This document shows, piece after piece, positions 1-13,120 of a stretch of DNA of 64,000 nucleotides. The position numbers were made by a program, and so were the translations under genes. Source of the stretch: Quillaja saponaria (Eukaryota > Streptophyta > Magnoliopsida > Fabales > Quillajaceae). How positions within the stretch are numbered: position 1 is the stretch's first letter; each line of letters begins with the position of its first letter. The DNA lies in assembly GCA_029379385.1 (NCBI GenBank), contig CM055612.1, positions 13,392,001 through 13,456,000 on the forward strand. The letters run 5' to 3'. The notes beneath the pieces are model-generated. The model was not told the origin of the DNA and made no database searches. It worked only from the letters and a program-made list of their open reading frames with translations.

Positions 1-19
1 ACAAGAGGAGAAAGATAAA

Positions 20-38
20 AAATAATAATAATAATAAT
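20..38. repeat. (AAT)n microsatellite
   Basis: About six AAT units lie just upstream of the target duplication of the RTE element. It is a simple-sequence tract with no further function visible. Confidence 0.8.
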
Positions 39-40
39 TA

Positions 41-57
41 GGTCAAAAGTCAAAGTT
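41..57. repeat. Target-site duplication, left copy (RTE insertion)
   Basis: The 17-bp word GGTCAAAAGTCAAAGTT occurs here and again at 3176-3192, directly flanking the LINE. Identical copies at both ends fix the insertion boundaries and show target-primed integration. Confidence 0.88.
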
Positions 58-3000
58 AACTCTGCCGGTCCTAAGCTCGGATAAAGGAGGAGGGTTGCAA
101 TAGGTTAACAGTCAGCATAAAACTAGTTAAACCCTATGATGATGAATCTTATAGAATATTCTTTGGGGTGTAAATCTCTTAGTGACGGGTTGTATTGGAT
201 CATGGCTGTAGTGAGAAATAAGCAAGGGTTGGGTCGTCACATCCTTAAGGGTGCACCACATCGGTGCTCGAGTGTGGTGCAAAATGAGAAATGATTCTCA
301 CATAGAGGGCGAGTGCAGGTAAAGAAGCTAGCCCAAGACAAGATCATTATAGCTACTTGGAACATAGGGACTCTTAATGGTAAATTCAGAGAGCTTGTAG
401 ATACTATGAGCAGAAGGTGGATTAATATTGCTTACTTGCAAGAAACAAAGTAGGTAGGAGAAAAAGCTAAATAGATAGAGAGAACATGATTCAAAATGTA
501 CCGGTAAGACTATAAATAAGAATGGAGTGGTGATTATTATAGATGGAAATTTAAAGGACGAGGTTGTTGAAGTTAAGCGGAAAGAGGATAGAATAATTTT
601 AGTGAAATTGATGATACACGATGAGGCCTTAAATATCATTAACGTCATGCTCCACAAAGAAGAGTGGAAGAAGCTACAAAGAATGATTTTTAGGATGATT
701 TAGAAGAGATAGTCCAATGAGTACCTGTAAGAGAGAAACAGTTTATTGGTGCAGATCTGAACGGTCATGTAGGAAGTACTGACGAGGGTTTTGAGAGAGC
801 ACATGGAGGTTATGGTTATAGAGATAGGAATGAGGGTGGACAGTCTATTTTAAATTTTGCGGTTGCGTACGACTTGATTTTAGCTAACACGTTCTTTAAG
901 AAACGAGAGTCGCTAGCGGGCCGAAGAAGAGCCAAATAGATTTTATTCTGACTAGGAAGGTTGATAGAGTAGTTTGTAAGAATTGTAAAGTTATGCCCGG
1001 TGAGTGTCTAGTATCTCAACACAAACTTATGGTTGTGGATGTTAGTATTAAGCAATAGAAGTAAAAGCATAGAAGTAATAGGTGTAGTAGGACTAGATGG
1101 TGGAATTTGAATAGAAGAAAGATGACTCTTTTTAAAGAAAAAAATGTTACAGGGTGATCCATGGAAGGTGTAGGGTGAGCCTAATATGATTTGGGATGAG
1201 ATAGCGAGTCATATCAAGAATATGGTTAGAGAAGTGTTAGGAGAAAGTAGAGGACGTGGACCTCCTAAGGAGACATAGTAGTGGAATGAAGAAGTTCAAC
1301 AAGCTATTAAAGTTAAAAAAAAGTGTAGAAATGAAGATAATTATAAGTGTTTTAGACAAGCTAGAAAAGATGTTAAAAAAGCGGTTGGATAAGCTAAAGA
1401 CAAGGCTTGTGAAGGACTTTACCAGAATTTAGACGCAAAGGATGGAGAGAATGATATTTATAGGATTGCCAAGCAAAGGGAAAGATGAACTAAGGACTTA
1501 AATTGTATTAAGTGCATTGAGGATGAGGCTGATAAGGTTTTAGTTAAGAAAGATGAGATTAATGAGATATGGCGAACTTATTTCGATACTTTATTTAAAG
1601 AAGATTCAAGGAATGATATTGGGGACCTTGATGACGCTTTCGATGATAAAAACTACCGATTTGTTCATCGAATTAGAGTACATGAGATTAAAGAAACTAT
1701 TCATAAGATGAAGAATGGTAAGATAATAGGCCCAGATGATATACCAATAGAAGATTTGAGATGCCTAGGGGATATTAGAGTAACTTGGCTTACAAATCTC
1801 TTTAACAAGATATTAGTAACCAAGAAAATGCTAGATGAATAGAGGAAGAGTACGTTGATCCCTATTTATAAGAATAAATGAGATATTAAAAGTTGTACAA
1901 ATTATCGATAAATAAAACTTATAAGTCATACAATGAAGCTGTAGGAGAGAGTAATTGAAGGTAGGCTTAGGAATAAGACTCTAGTTTCTGAGAATCAATT
2001 TGACTTTATGCTGGGAAGATCTACATTGGAGGCTATTTTCTTACTTAAGAGATTAATGGAGAAATACAGAGAAAAGAAAAAGGATCTTCATATGGCTTTG
2101 TGTTGATTTAGAAAAAGTGTATGATAGAGTACCAAGACAGGTTTTGTGATGGGTACTTGAGAAGTAAAATATCCCAACTAAATATGTTGAAGTCATTAAA
2201 GATATGTATGTGGGAGTAATGACTAGGATGCAAACCGTAGATAGTATGATTGGAGAGTTCTTGATCACAATAGGTGTTCACCAAGGTTCATCCTTAAGCT
2301 CTTACCTATTTGCTTTAGTCATGGATGAACTTACCTATAATATTCAAGGTATGGCTCCGTGGTGCATGCTATTTTCCAATGGTATCGTGTTGATAGACGA
2401 AAACTAGAGAAGGTTTAAATTCCAAACTAGAAATGTGGAGGAACGCATTAGAATCTAAAGGTCTTAGATTGAGTCGGACAAAAACTAAGTATATGGAGTG
2501 TGATTTCAGTAAAACTAGAGAGAGGTCCGAATGAAATTTTTTTGGATGGTTAGACAATCTTTACAAAAGACGTGTTTAAGTATTTAGGTTCATTTATACA
2601 AAAAGATAGTGCAATTAAGAATGATGTAAACCTTAGGATTGAGGCAGGGTGGGCGAAGTGGCGAAGTGTTTCGAGAGTTTTATGTGATCCTCAAATCTCG
2701 AATATATTGAAAGGAAAAATTTACAAGATGACGGTGAGACCAGCTATGTTGTATGGTACCGAATGTTAGGCAGTTAAGAAGCAACACTCGCCTAAGATAG
2801 GAGTAGTCGAAATGAGAATGTTGAAATGGATGACCTAACATACAAGAAAGAATAAAATAAGGAATGAGGAGATCCGTAAAAAGGTGGAAGTAGCACCTAT
2901 TGAGGAGAAAATAAAGGATAATCGCCTACGTTGGTTTGAACATATCTAATGTCGGCCAATAGACGCAGTAGTTAAGAAATGTGACTTGGTACATGTGTCA

Positions 3001-3175
3001 GGTGTTAAATGTGGTAGGGGGAGACCGAAACTTACATGGGGGGCAGTCATTGAGAAAGATATGGCTGCTCTAGGGATTACTGAAAATGTTGTCTCGGATT
3101 GATGCGAATGGAGGAAAAGGTTTCATATAGTCGACCCAACTAATTTAGGATTTAAGGCTTAGTTGAGTTGAGTTG
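58..3175 (+). mobile_element. RTE-clade non-LTR retrotransposon (LINE), complete but decayed
   Basis: The element is bounded by a perfect 17-bp target duplication, so the whole roughly 3.1-kb insertion is present rather than a 5'-truncated piece. Its 5' end (CTGCCGGTCCTAAGCTCGG, about 62-80) resembles the conserved start of plant RTE elements. The 3' end carries a short TTGAG repeat tail (about 3161-3174) in place of poly(A), as RTE elements do. Between them lie an AP-endonuclease-like region and a reverse transcriptase that plant databases often mislabel as craniofacial development protein 2-like. Many stops and frameshifts show it is dead. Family assignment rests on recognising the protein blocks by eye. 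Confidence 0.9.
333..3142 (+). pseudogene. RTE LINE endonuclease / reverse transcriptase remnant
   Basis: In shifting + frames, 345-455 encodes an endonuclease start (ATWNIGTLNGK, later LQETK). From about 1700 to 2770 there is reverse transcriptase: a PDDIPIE block, then RKSTLIPIYKNK, SENQFDFMLGRST, GVHQGSSLSSYLFALVMDEL and [13 protein letters not shown]. In the last block the usual catalytic Ala-Asp-Asp is Ser-Asn-Gly, so the polymerase site is lost as well as the frame. The C-terminal part (about 2750-3130) has the RPAMLYGTEC and EMRMLKWM blocks. Premature stops occur throughout, for example in the endonuclease after LQETK. No functional product is expected. Confidence 0.88.
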
Positions 3176-3192
3176 GGTCAAAAGTCAAAGTT
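3176..3192. repeat. Target-site duplication, right copy (RTE insertion)
   Basis: Identical to 41-57. It directly follows the TTGAG-type tail of the LINE. Confidence 0.88.
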
Positions 3193-6100
3193 GTAAAAAT
3201 GTTATGGAAATTTATCCTTCAATTATATGCATATATACTTTTATATATATACAAGTATTCTTTTACTTCAATTTTACTTTGAGTAAAATTTTATTTACCT
3301 AGTCATGATAAATTATGTATATATATATAAGAACCATAATTTTTGTCTTAATTTTCACATGTTGTAACTTAGAGGGGAAAACAAAAAAACAAAACATATG
3401 GGACACCAATAGAAAGATTCAAATGTAGATAAAGATTATTTTTGTTTACTTTCTTTATTAGCCAATCAGTAAAAAACATTAACTTAATGAATAACATTAG
3501 CCTAATAATGTAATTACTATGGAATTAATGTTCTTTTTCTATTCTTTTGTTTTATGGCTCATATTTTGTCTATCAATTGGGATGAATGATCACAACAAAT
3601 TTTCACTCTTTTCAAAATTGGCGTCCACAAAGGTGATAAATAACCATTTCCAGGTGGTAGTTACACTCCGTGTTATATTTACAACTAAAATTGTACAAAA
3701 GATATATAGTAACATGATCTAGAGAATAGATCTAGTGAAGAGGCGACTCTGGAGAGATCCCTAGAGAGGACCCAAATGGCATCGCCCTACTTAAAAAATA
3801 TATATATAAAAAAAAAAATGATCCAACTCTTATGCTTAGAAGATTCATTATACCCAAAACAACACAGTCCTATGAAACAACATTACCCCATCCTTTCATT
3901 CTTCTTTCCTACAAGCTTAATTTATTTTTTCACTTCGACTCAAAGTTTAGTAATTCACATGCAAAGAGGATGATCCAAAGTCGAAATCTAGATAATTTGA
4001 ACAATTCAATTCGCAATTGAGGAGGAAGGCTCTCCTCTCCAACTTCACACATGGAGGAGATTCAAGGTATTAGGATGATAGGAATAGAGATGAAGATTAC
4101 AATAAGGATGTGTTTAAGCATACCATTCAGCATGCCCAAATGAAACTACACACGTGGATGATGCTCTTGCAAAAACAAATGCTAGAATATAAAAGGAAAC
4201 CCAAACATTGTAAATTTTCAGGTACAAAATGTGTTCTTCATGGTTGTAGGTTTGTATATTTGCATTGGTTTTCTTAGTAAAGTTATTTGCATGGAGTTAC
4301 CAGTTATAGATAAACTCTAGAAAGATTAGAGTTGCTGCTACATCTAGACTGACCACTTAATTTGAAATTGTGTTTTGATTAAAATAAATATTGCTTTATT
4401 CAGTAAGTTCATTTTTGCAAGTTGCCTATTTGGTAACATATTTTCCTTCTAGTCATTTAAGTTTTAATGTGTTGGATTTGTGAAAGCATGATGGTTAAAG
4501 CTTTCATTGTCAGCTTATTATTAGAATTTTGATTGTTTGAATGAAAGAGAGCTTGACATTTAATCAGTGAGACATATATGAAAACCATGTTCTAATTGTC
4601 TTGCCTACTTGTTCTACTTCTATGTGGTTGGACGTATGCAAGCATCATAGTCTACTGTATGTTATGTATAGAACATGTTGAAATGGTGTTTGAATTTTAC
4701 AATATGCAAGTTCAATAGACATGTCAATTACACTAAATTAAAGAAGTCGAAATCATCAACTCTATGATGTTGTTCCTCCTGAATCTTCATGGCTTTCATT
4801 ATCGCTTCTCCTAATTTTAAGCTCTACATGAGATTATTAATTTTTCAGAGTTCTCATATTTCCTACCAGTTATGATCTATATCATACTTGTGATGGTTTT
4901 TTCTCATAATGGTTTTACCTTGAATTCTCTACCTGAAATAATCAGAGCCAGTTTATATTCACTAAGACTCAAACTCTCCTCTTACTTTTACTCTAATCAT
5001 TCCATAAGCTCCAAAAACCACAGTTTTCACAAGATAAATAATTTCTCTATTTTAGAACCAAGTTAAGTAACAAAAAAAGGATGATTAACCAAGAAAAAGG
5101 ATATGACTTTATCTTTAATATGCAGAAGATTTATAAGTTTCTCGCAAAGCCAGAATAGTCAAAACTAAAAAGGCTATATGATCTACCTTTTTTTTTTTCT
5201 TTTACACATTATCTGCTATGGGTAGAAGTAGAGCATGTGCAGTAAAAAAAGAAAATTTCTATATGAATTTAATTTTTATTTCATTTAAATTCTTAGAAAA
5301 TCAAAATGGAAGTAGAACTAAAAAAAATAAAAAATAAAAAAACTATTTGAATACTATAGATCTTGTTGTTTTAGGTTTTTCTTAATTAATTGCCCTGACA
5401 ATTTCCATTATTTTTCTATTATTTCTTCTTAACCAAACTCAACATTAATTGATAGAACACAAAAAGGTAAATCCATTTGCATCTTTTGGCATAACATGCT
5501 GTTGTAAATTAGTCGGCTCATATAAACAATGATTTGAACTTCTTGTCCAAGATTTTAATTATAGTTTCTACATTGCAAACTAATTTAATTATTATCTTGA
5601 AGGAAGAGAAAGTACAAGTGAAGGCAATCTAGTAGAGATAGAAGGAGTACTAGACATCTTGAAGAGGAAATACATGAATAGAACACAAAAGCAAAAGACA
5701 ATATCTAAAGAAAGAGCAAAACACCTGACACTGATTATGTCAAGAATTGGCTAGATAAATCCATAAACAAAAAGGGACTTCAAGGAAAAGCTCAATTTGC
5801 TAAAACAAGGATGATAAGAGTAGAACATTTGTCCAAAGCATATGAAGATAGAGAAACTAACTATGTCATGGCTATTTTGTTATTTTTGTTTTAAGTGCAA
5901 TTGTTGTTTTATTGGGATTTTGATTGGGATTTGCCCATTGCATCGATAGGCTATTATGTCTCTTCTTGTTTTTGTTTAAAGTTTATAATGAAATTGTGCA
6001 ATTGTGAAATACAAAATTGTTGTTTTAATTTTTCTCTACCATTCCTTTTGTTATTTATAGAATACAGAATTGTGAAGACAAGTGACAAAATACAATTGTA

Positions 6101-6689
6101 TAAAAGCATCCGGAATATAGTTATGAATTATATGGTTCATTCAAAATACATAAAAGATAGCATTAATTCAAGTCATTACATCTAGCTTGGTTTCTTGGGA
6201 TGACGTAAGGTTGACAACAAACACCATTTGGAGCCCTATATTTTGATAAGGAAATGCATTATTTGATACTTATGATGACATGGAAACAAAGTTTTGTACA
6301 TTCTCTCCTAACAATATCCCTGTGTCACTTTGTGAATTATCATATAACTCGGGTAGAAATCCACCATTTGGATTCTCGAATGAAAAGTAAGATCAGCTGG
6401 TACTTCAACAACCTAAGACAAAATCAAAGTTATTATAACTATAATAAAAAATTAAATTTAAAATAAATTATTTATTCACTTACTCTTTGTTGTACAAATA
6501 AAATTTAAGAAGTGCATTTTCCTTTAACTTGTTTGTTTTGCTTCTTCTTTGAGTTTTTTCCTATATTAGACATGGATCTTTTTGCTCTTTTTTTACCCGT
6601 TGTCTTCACAAATTCTTCTATTTCACAATCGATATAAATTGGTTTGGCAGATTGTATTATGGGAGCATTATGAACATGTAGATAGCTTC
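3193..6689. other. Intergenic stretch, no gene recognised
   Basis: AT-rich DNA with only short open frames (none above 96 codons) that match no family I recognise and lack codon-usage contrast with their surroundings. I see no clear transposon termini. The end near 6690 runs into the 3' part of the FAR1-like pseudogene. Confidence 0.6.
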
Positions 6690-7854
6690 ATCATGCTTTG
6701 AACCACTTATCACAGCATTAATTTCTTTCATCCACACGTCAAAATGCTTATCCATATAAGCAAGTCACTTAGGAGTTTTAGCAACACGACATGCAAGCTT
6801 AACTAATTTGGAACAAATAACTATATAACTCTAAGAACAAGTCACTTGTAAATTTTCTTGTACAACATATCTAGTGGCAACAATAACTTATTCAACCTTT
6901 GCATGTCAGGTCCATCGATGTAAGATATACTTTTCAAGAATTTTTAAGACTACCACATAATCAATAATTTTAAAGGCATGTCGACATAAAAGTCCATTTG
7001 TCTCGAATTTCCTACATGAGCAAAAGATAGTCATTTCTTCATAATTAAAACAATAAGCTCATCCATCTCTTTTTTGTAGTCCCTAACAAAATTGAAGCCA
7101 TTCAATTCATCATGTTGCTTCCAAAAAGACCGTAAAAACACCATTTACCTCTTCTTCAAACAATTGAAGAATGTTTTGTGTGTAAATATTACAAACTTGT
7201 TCGATATAAGGAGAATCCTTGAATTTCATCCAAGGTAGCTTTTCTTTAACATCATATTCAGTTTGTAACTCAATATATCTTTTTGATGCAACTAAATTAT
7301 CAAACTACTTAAAAAGTGAAGAAATGTTCAATTCACTTTGAATGTAGTTTTTGAAGCTTTTGTTCAAGCTCTTAATTAGTTGTATAGTACAAATACCTAA
7401 GGTGAAAGCATATTTCACGTAACATCAAGCCCATTTTGTTTTGTTTGGATAAATACTATCTAAGTAGGTGTTACTTCTGAGAATATATGTATCTTGGAAT
7501 GAATCCTATTGCAATTGAAAATTGTCCTCTGTTTCATAGTCATAAATAAGCAAATGTAGATCCAATATCATTTTTTTATTTACATCCTGTCGTGTGTAAG
7601 GACTAAGGGTTTTAATACTATTTTGCAATATGTGCCACGTACAAAGAGCATGGAATACATCGAGCATCGCCTCAAAAAGCCCATTCGTAATGGCATAATC
7701 TCCATTAGTAAATATTGTCTGTGGCTTTCTCTTGTTATGCATATTTAGAAAGACATCAAAGAGCCAAGCATAAGAAGCAGTTGTCACATCAAATAAAAGT
7801 GCAACTTCAAAAATAACATGTTGTTGGTGATGGTTGAACCTGACAAATACTCTA
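6690..7854 (-). pseudogene. FAR1/MULE-type transposase-derived pseudogene, 3' part
   Basis: Read on the - strand this continues the gene at 11139-11880 after the inserted LTR is removed. It starts with FVRFNHHQQHVIFEVALLFD, runs through an open 93-codon stretch (7506-7787) with TTASYAWLF, TIFTNGDYAI and LCTWHILQN, which are hallmarks of the MULE/FAR1 transposase core, and reaches a SWIM zinc finger at about 6972-7026 (CSCRKFETNG...CRH) followed by ILHRWT. Downstream, YMDKHFDVWMKEI marks the C-terminal helical region. Stops after RWT and elsewhere show decay. FAR1-related proteins are nuclear transcription factors derived from Mutator-like transposases. This copy could be a decayed FRS gene or a MULE transposase, which I cannot separate. 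Confidence 0.82.
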
Positions 7855-9762
7855 TGTCATACCCCTCATGGAGACATTACTGACCGTAACCCTGACTTCA
7901 GAACAAAGTAACAAACACAACTCTTGACCTAACTAAAGAATAAAAATAAATTTTATAAAATAGAAATTCACTGTAAAAGTTTGTTTTTTAAAACAAATAA
8001 CAATTTACTACAAATTTCGGCAGAGGTTCCCTGTAATATGTAACATACCTCAAAATACAAGCACGTGTCCTGATTTCACATAACACAAAAACAAATAACT
8101 AGACTATTACATCATACAGAATTAGACACCCCACAGTTTTAGTGTGACTGCAAACTTTCATCCTTGACTTAAAGTTTGAGATCCTAGAAAATACCTTGTC
8201 ATACTCTGTCAGCAGGTCACTAGCTCGGCAGCGCCATATATTGAACTCCTATTACTAAAAAAATTCCACGAGAGGGATAAGTCCTACGGACTTCGTGAAT
8301 AGTAAATCATACCCAAAAGGTACTAGCATAACTCATTAAAAGTATATAGTATATATAGTCAATTAACATCATGTGACAATGTTTATGTCTTCATTCAAAA
8401 TTATATGTACACAGTGGTATTCGTCAAAAATTCACAACTTACATGATTCTTAGGATCATAAATTAATCAAACCAATTATAACATACAAAGCAAACAAAGG
8501 GCCAACGAGTAACTCAGCCATGCACAACAATATCACCCCCAACCTGGCATTTACTCGCCCGCACAACGGGTTAATCTCCGTACATAATCCATCCCACCGG
8601 GGCTAAGCACTCAAACTTTTAAAAATATTTATCAGAATCAGAATATCTCAGAATTTCAAATCAACACTTGGATTTCACTTTTGGAAATAAAAATTATTTC
8701 TCAAAAAAATTTCAATTTGTTGGCCCTTATCAACTACAAACAATTTCAGACAAGCATGGTTCAAATAACTCACTAAAACATTGCACTTGCATATTTATTT
8801 AAATACACATACAATTACACATAATAATCTAGTCCCCAAAAGCAACAATTAACCACTCAACTTTAACCGATTTTGTTTGTCACTTACACTGGCACTGACA
8901 CATCTCATCAAGTCCACATTAGGATCCAGAACTGAAATTCATATTTCCAAATAATGCTTAGTTTATAAACATTATTGCTATAATCTTTTAATTACTAAGC
9001 TTTTATATCATCTTATATAAGTTTCCTTATGAAAGTTTTATATTAAGCTATTACATGTCAAGTAGTATAAATTAGATTTTATGTAAGATTGATAATGAAG
9101 AGACATTTTGGATGCCTTGACAATGCACAGGGTGGAAACGAACTATTAGAAAAGATAGAAAATGCTAATGAGTTAGAAATGTTAAAAATGTTCATACTTG
9201 GGGTTTGGATCAGTATTCACTCTAACAGTCATATCTTCCTGTTGGAAATTTCAAATCCAGTTTCATAAAATTTATTAAATACTAGATAGATGTGGTTTTA
9301 TAATGGTATATCATTTGAAATTTTTAGGGTTATATATTAATACAGTTTATTCTCTGAAATTGCATCAAATTTTGCAAAATGCAGAATTTTGGCAACATTG
9401 ACCTTATCTTAGTTAATTAAACATAACTTTCTTTAGGAAAAAGGAAATCCAATTCCGTTTATTGGATTTATTAATAGACAATTATATCTTTCTAGATAAG
9501 TATCATATGTATTATTTTGATGTGTATAATAGTACAGTTAATTATTTAAAATTTACTCTTTTTAGGCATTTCACAACCTACTTGGATTGGTCATTTTAAT
9601 AGACTAATTTAAATTCATAGAATCCCCATTACCAATAATTAGAATTTTAACTTTACTCATTCATTTCACTCATACACTAATTATCGAGTTCCACATTAAC
9701 CTAATCAATTTCATGTTTCCTAATTAATTTCTAACAATTGAAACCTACATGAATTAATTTCT

Positions 9763-9812
<50 letters not shown>

Positions 9813-11138
9813 CATTTATTTAATATATATGCATGTATGTTCATACATTTATCAACATTTTGTACAATTCATTAATTTATAGTGTTTAAATTGTATTTAT
9901 TAAACTTAACTTAACACAATTAATTTCAATGTCTTCTAATTAACTACTTAATTGAACTTAATATTGGTTAGATTTCAATTATTTAGTTTAATTTAATTTG
10001 ATTATTTAAAGTTATAAGATACTAAAGTTTGTTGCACCTACTTCCATAACACTTCAAAACCAAGATAAACTCTTAAGAAATAAAAGTTTAAGCTTACCTC
10101 AAACTCCATGGCATACATGGCAGCATGCTTGCTGCCATACTTCAAGTTACCTGTGAGGTAGCATGGCTCACTTGTTAATCACAACAAAAGTGGCACACCA
10201 AGGCAAAGTGGCTGCCAATTCTTTCATCCCATACAGCTACAATAGGCTGAAAAAGGGCATGGTAACAACCTTGTTACAGTTACACAGCTTTCCCTTAAAC
10301 TCACTTTCACACCAACCTACATCCACACATCAAACTTTGGGTGCTCACAGCTTGGAATTTAAATAAGCTTAGCTAGAAATTCTTGGCTGAAATAGAACAC
10401 ATACACTTTCTAAAGAATTTACACCCATGATAACCAAGGAGAAGGAACATGTTAAAGCAAAGAGGAAAGAAAGGATAAAACTTTTAATTTCACTTGGCTA
10501 CGGCAAGCAAGATTTCTACCACTTAAGCTAGCAACTAAAGCTGAAATGGTGTCAAGAAAGGGGGAGGAAAAACGGAGGAAGACTTAGCCATAACAGCTCC
10601 AAGCAGAGTAGCAAACCTTGTAAGGTTCAAATCAAGTCAAGCTTAGGTGCAAGAGGGCTTAAGTAACCAGCTGGAAATTGGAAGCACCATGACAAAGCAA
10701 GAAGAAAAGAGAGTTGGAATAATCAAGAACAGGGGAGAGAAAGACATAAATTTGGGTAGAAATAGAAAGACAAGAGAACAGAGGCGGTGGGGAAGGAAAA
10801 ACAAAGAGAAAAGAAAAAGTGAAAATAAGAACAATAAAAAATCAAAAGTGGTCAAAGTATAAGAAGTGTGTGATGAAAATTAAATCTTAACATATACATG
10901 TATCACTTATTCAATTAATTAAATTTTGCTTGGTCATAATTTTCTGTACTATAAAATATAAAATTATACACAATTTTAAAACATATACTAAGTTATCGGA
11001 TTATAACAAGTTCCCTTATATTATTATTTAAATAATTTGTTTACATATTTATTATTTTATAACTAGAATTTACACCTTATATATAATGCTCGATTTTTTT
11101 TATTTTTTTTTCGATATCGAGTTTTGAGGATCATAACA
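7855..11138 (+). mobile_element. 3.3-kb TG...CA insertion, probable long solo LTR
   Basis: The insertion begins TGTCATACC and ends ATCATAACA, and it interrupts the FAR1-like coding sequence. Flanking pentamers CTCTA (850-854 of the 7-kb line) and ATCCA (11139-11143) each differ by one base from CTCCA, the word expected if the transposase frame is rejoined, so I read them as an aged 5-bp target duplication. No gag, protease, integrase or RT is visible. It contains an (AC)n(AT)n tract, a strongly purine-rich segment (about 10430-10860) and AT-rich ends. Related fragments occur at 13.9-15.1, 23.9-25.8, 53.4-59.0 and 62.3 kb. Orientation is assigned arbitrarily. Confidence 0.65.
9763..9812. repeat. 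(AC)n(AT)n compound microsatellite
   Basis: About 18 AC units run directly into about 7 AT units. It lies inside the long-LTR insertion and is likely to be length-polymorphic. Confidence 0.95.
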
Positions 11139-11880
11139 ATCCAAAGGGCCTATGCTCCTTGATTGTGCATTAAGTGGCATCATGCACCCCAACATCTTTA
11201 AATATTACATAATCTACAACCATCCGCGCATCTATCCAAAACATATTCAAAATTCGATCTGTGATATCTAATTGCAATTTGTATTGAAATGAGGGGTTAT
11301 CCTTCGAATTATCATTAAAGTACGACATTATTTTCACCACATCACCTTCCTTCAAGTCTTGTTGCTTTATGGTACAAAGAAAGTTTTTCTAATATAATCG
11401 TGAGTACCCAATGCTAGTAACTCTACCGGCATGTAAGCTCATAAAGTCATGTTCTTGTCACAGCCATAATCCTGATTCGACTACCATAACATTTTTGTGA
11501 GATTGCACTTCAGAAATTGAGTGTTGTGAAGGCATCATGTGAGCATTTTTCTCACTGTGCAGAACATAATTGTGCACCAATTCCAACTTATATATAAAAA
11601 GTTGTCATTAGTTTCTACTATCCTATGAAAATTGATGAATACGGGACAATCAGTTCTTATGTGAGCTCGAGAATTCTTCACATGAAGACTTTTTCCTTCT
11701 TTTTTTTAAAATAAATAAATTATTTTCATCAACATCGTGCTTTGAACAAACAAACAGCTTTATTTTGACTTTTCCATCTCTTGACCTCTTATAATCATAC
11801 CCCTTAAGAATGCGAAATCTCTCTCTTATTGCATATTCATGAAAAAATTAAAATCATCATCTATTCAGTTGAATTGTATT
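11139..11880 (-). pseudogene. FAR1/MULE-type transposase-derived pseudogene, 5' part
   Basis: On the - strand, about 11750-11870 encodes a FAR1 DNA-binding domain: HEYAIRERFRILKGYDY, KRSRDGKVKIKLFVCS and then a downstream HIRTDCP region. At 11170-11355 an open stretch carries GDVVKIMSYF, FQYKLQLD, NMFWIDARM and FKDVGVHDAT, the start of the MULE transposase domain. The frame meets a stop where a Tyr codon is expected, and continues weakly as EHRPFG up to the insertion at 11138. It joins to 7854 on the other side. A start codon cannot be placed with confidence. Confidence 0.8.
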
Positions 11881-12797
11881 CCCATTTTCTGTTTGTCAAA
11901 ATCATTTGAACTCTCGCGTGATTGACCATCCCTACAAAAACCAATATAATAAAATAATCATTATTATATTAATTCATAACCAACAAGAACATATGAAGGC
12001 TTAAAAAAATAAATGCAACAATGCATCATACACTATTAATGAAAGACATGAAAACGGTAAAGAAAATTGTGGGTCATGGGGTAAGTTGTTAAGAAAACAA
12101 GTATTGCATTCACAACCAAATAAAAAAAAAAATGCTAAATTTCAATTTTTAAGAACTGGTCTAAAATAAGCTTTGAAAAGAATCTTTTAAGTGATAATTG
12201 CAATGGAATAGACATGAAACATTTGAAATATTGAACATATGATCAAAGGGAATTTAAGGGTGAGCATCTTTTTTCTTCGAGCCATAGGTCTCATTTCTTA
12301 TCATTTCTTATATTTCCAAAAGAAAAAAATTTGACACTTATTCCATGGTAGACTCTAGTGGCTCATTGTCCATCATTCTCCACGAGATTATAGAAGAGCT
12401 GTGCGTGGAAAAGAGAGTGAAAAAAGCTTTTGAAGGATGTTTCCCTCTTCAGAGGATGGTGTCATTTTGGGCATAATAGATCTTCTGGGCATTAGCGTTG
12501 TAATTTTTATTTATCTATTTTTTTAAGGAGAGCCGACGCCGTTTTGGTGTGTTGCTTCTTCACTGGATAAGATCCATTCTCCAGGATCTACATCCTATAT
12601 ATGTTTCTTAGTTATCTATATATTGTACATGTTTCTTATTTACTTCTTAGAACTGCTATGCTTTCATGGGATGATAACTTTGGAGTATTTAATTAATTAT
12701 TATTATTTTATTTGGTTTGAAAGGAGGTAAGAGATCAAACCCACGTCCTAGGGTGTGGGGAGAGCATTCAATTAATTAATTCAAAGATGATAGAAAA
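11881..12797. other. Intergenic, no gene recognised
   Basis: AT-rich DNA upstream of the FAR1-like pseudogene. I see no coding family, tRNA or clear transposon end. It may include the decayed promoter of the pseudogene. Confidence 0.5.
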
Positions 12798-13120
12798 ATC
12801 ACGTTCCTATCCTTAAAACTTATATTTTTATCATTTGAACCCATGTCTTGTAGAGGCCATGGATCCTATAGGATTTTAGAAAATTCACATTTTTATCCTT
12901 AAAAGTTATACTTTTATCATTCTGGCCCTACATAATTTTGACCAAAAATCCTACTTTGACACTTAAAATTTATACTTCTTTCATTCCGATCCAAGTAGGA
13001 TTTTGAGAAAATTCTACGATGACCTTAATAATTATATTATCGTTCTGACCGAGCAACAATTATGAAAATTCATATTTTGAACTTAAAATATACTTCTATG
13101 ATTTCGATCATTGTAAAATT
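12798..13120. repeat. Degenerate tandem repeat, about five units of 50-85 bp
   Basis: A module of the form cacatttttatcctta-aaa-ttatacttttatcattctgaccc followed by ggattttgagaaaatt recurs about five times with substitutions and indels (near 12800, 12886, 12950, 13015 and 13070). This is visible directly but decayed. There is no coding content. Confidence 0.55.

Noticed and set aside
9763..9812. AC/AT tract as a regulatory element or origin
   Set aside because: Simple-sequence expansion within a transposable element, with nothing else to support a function.
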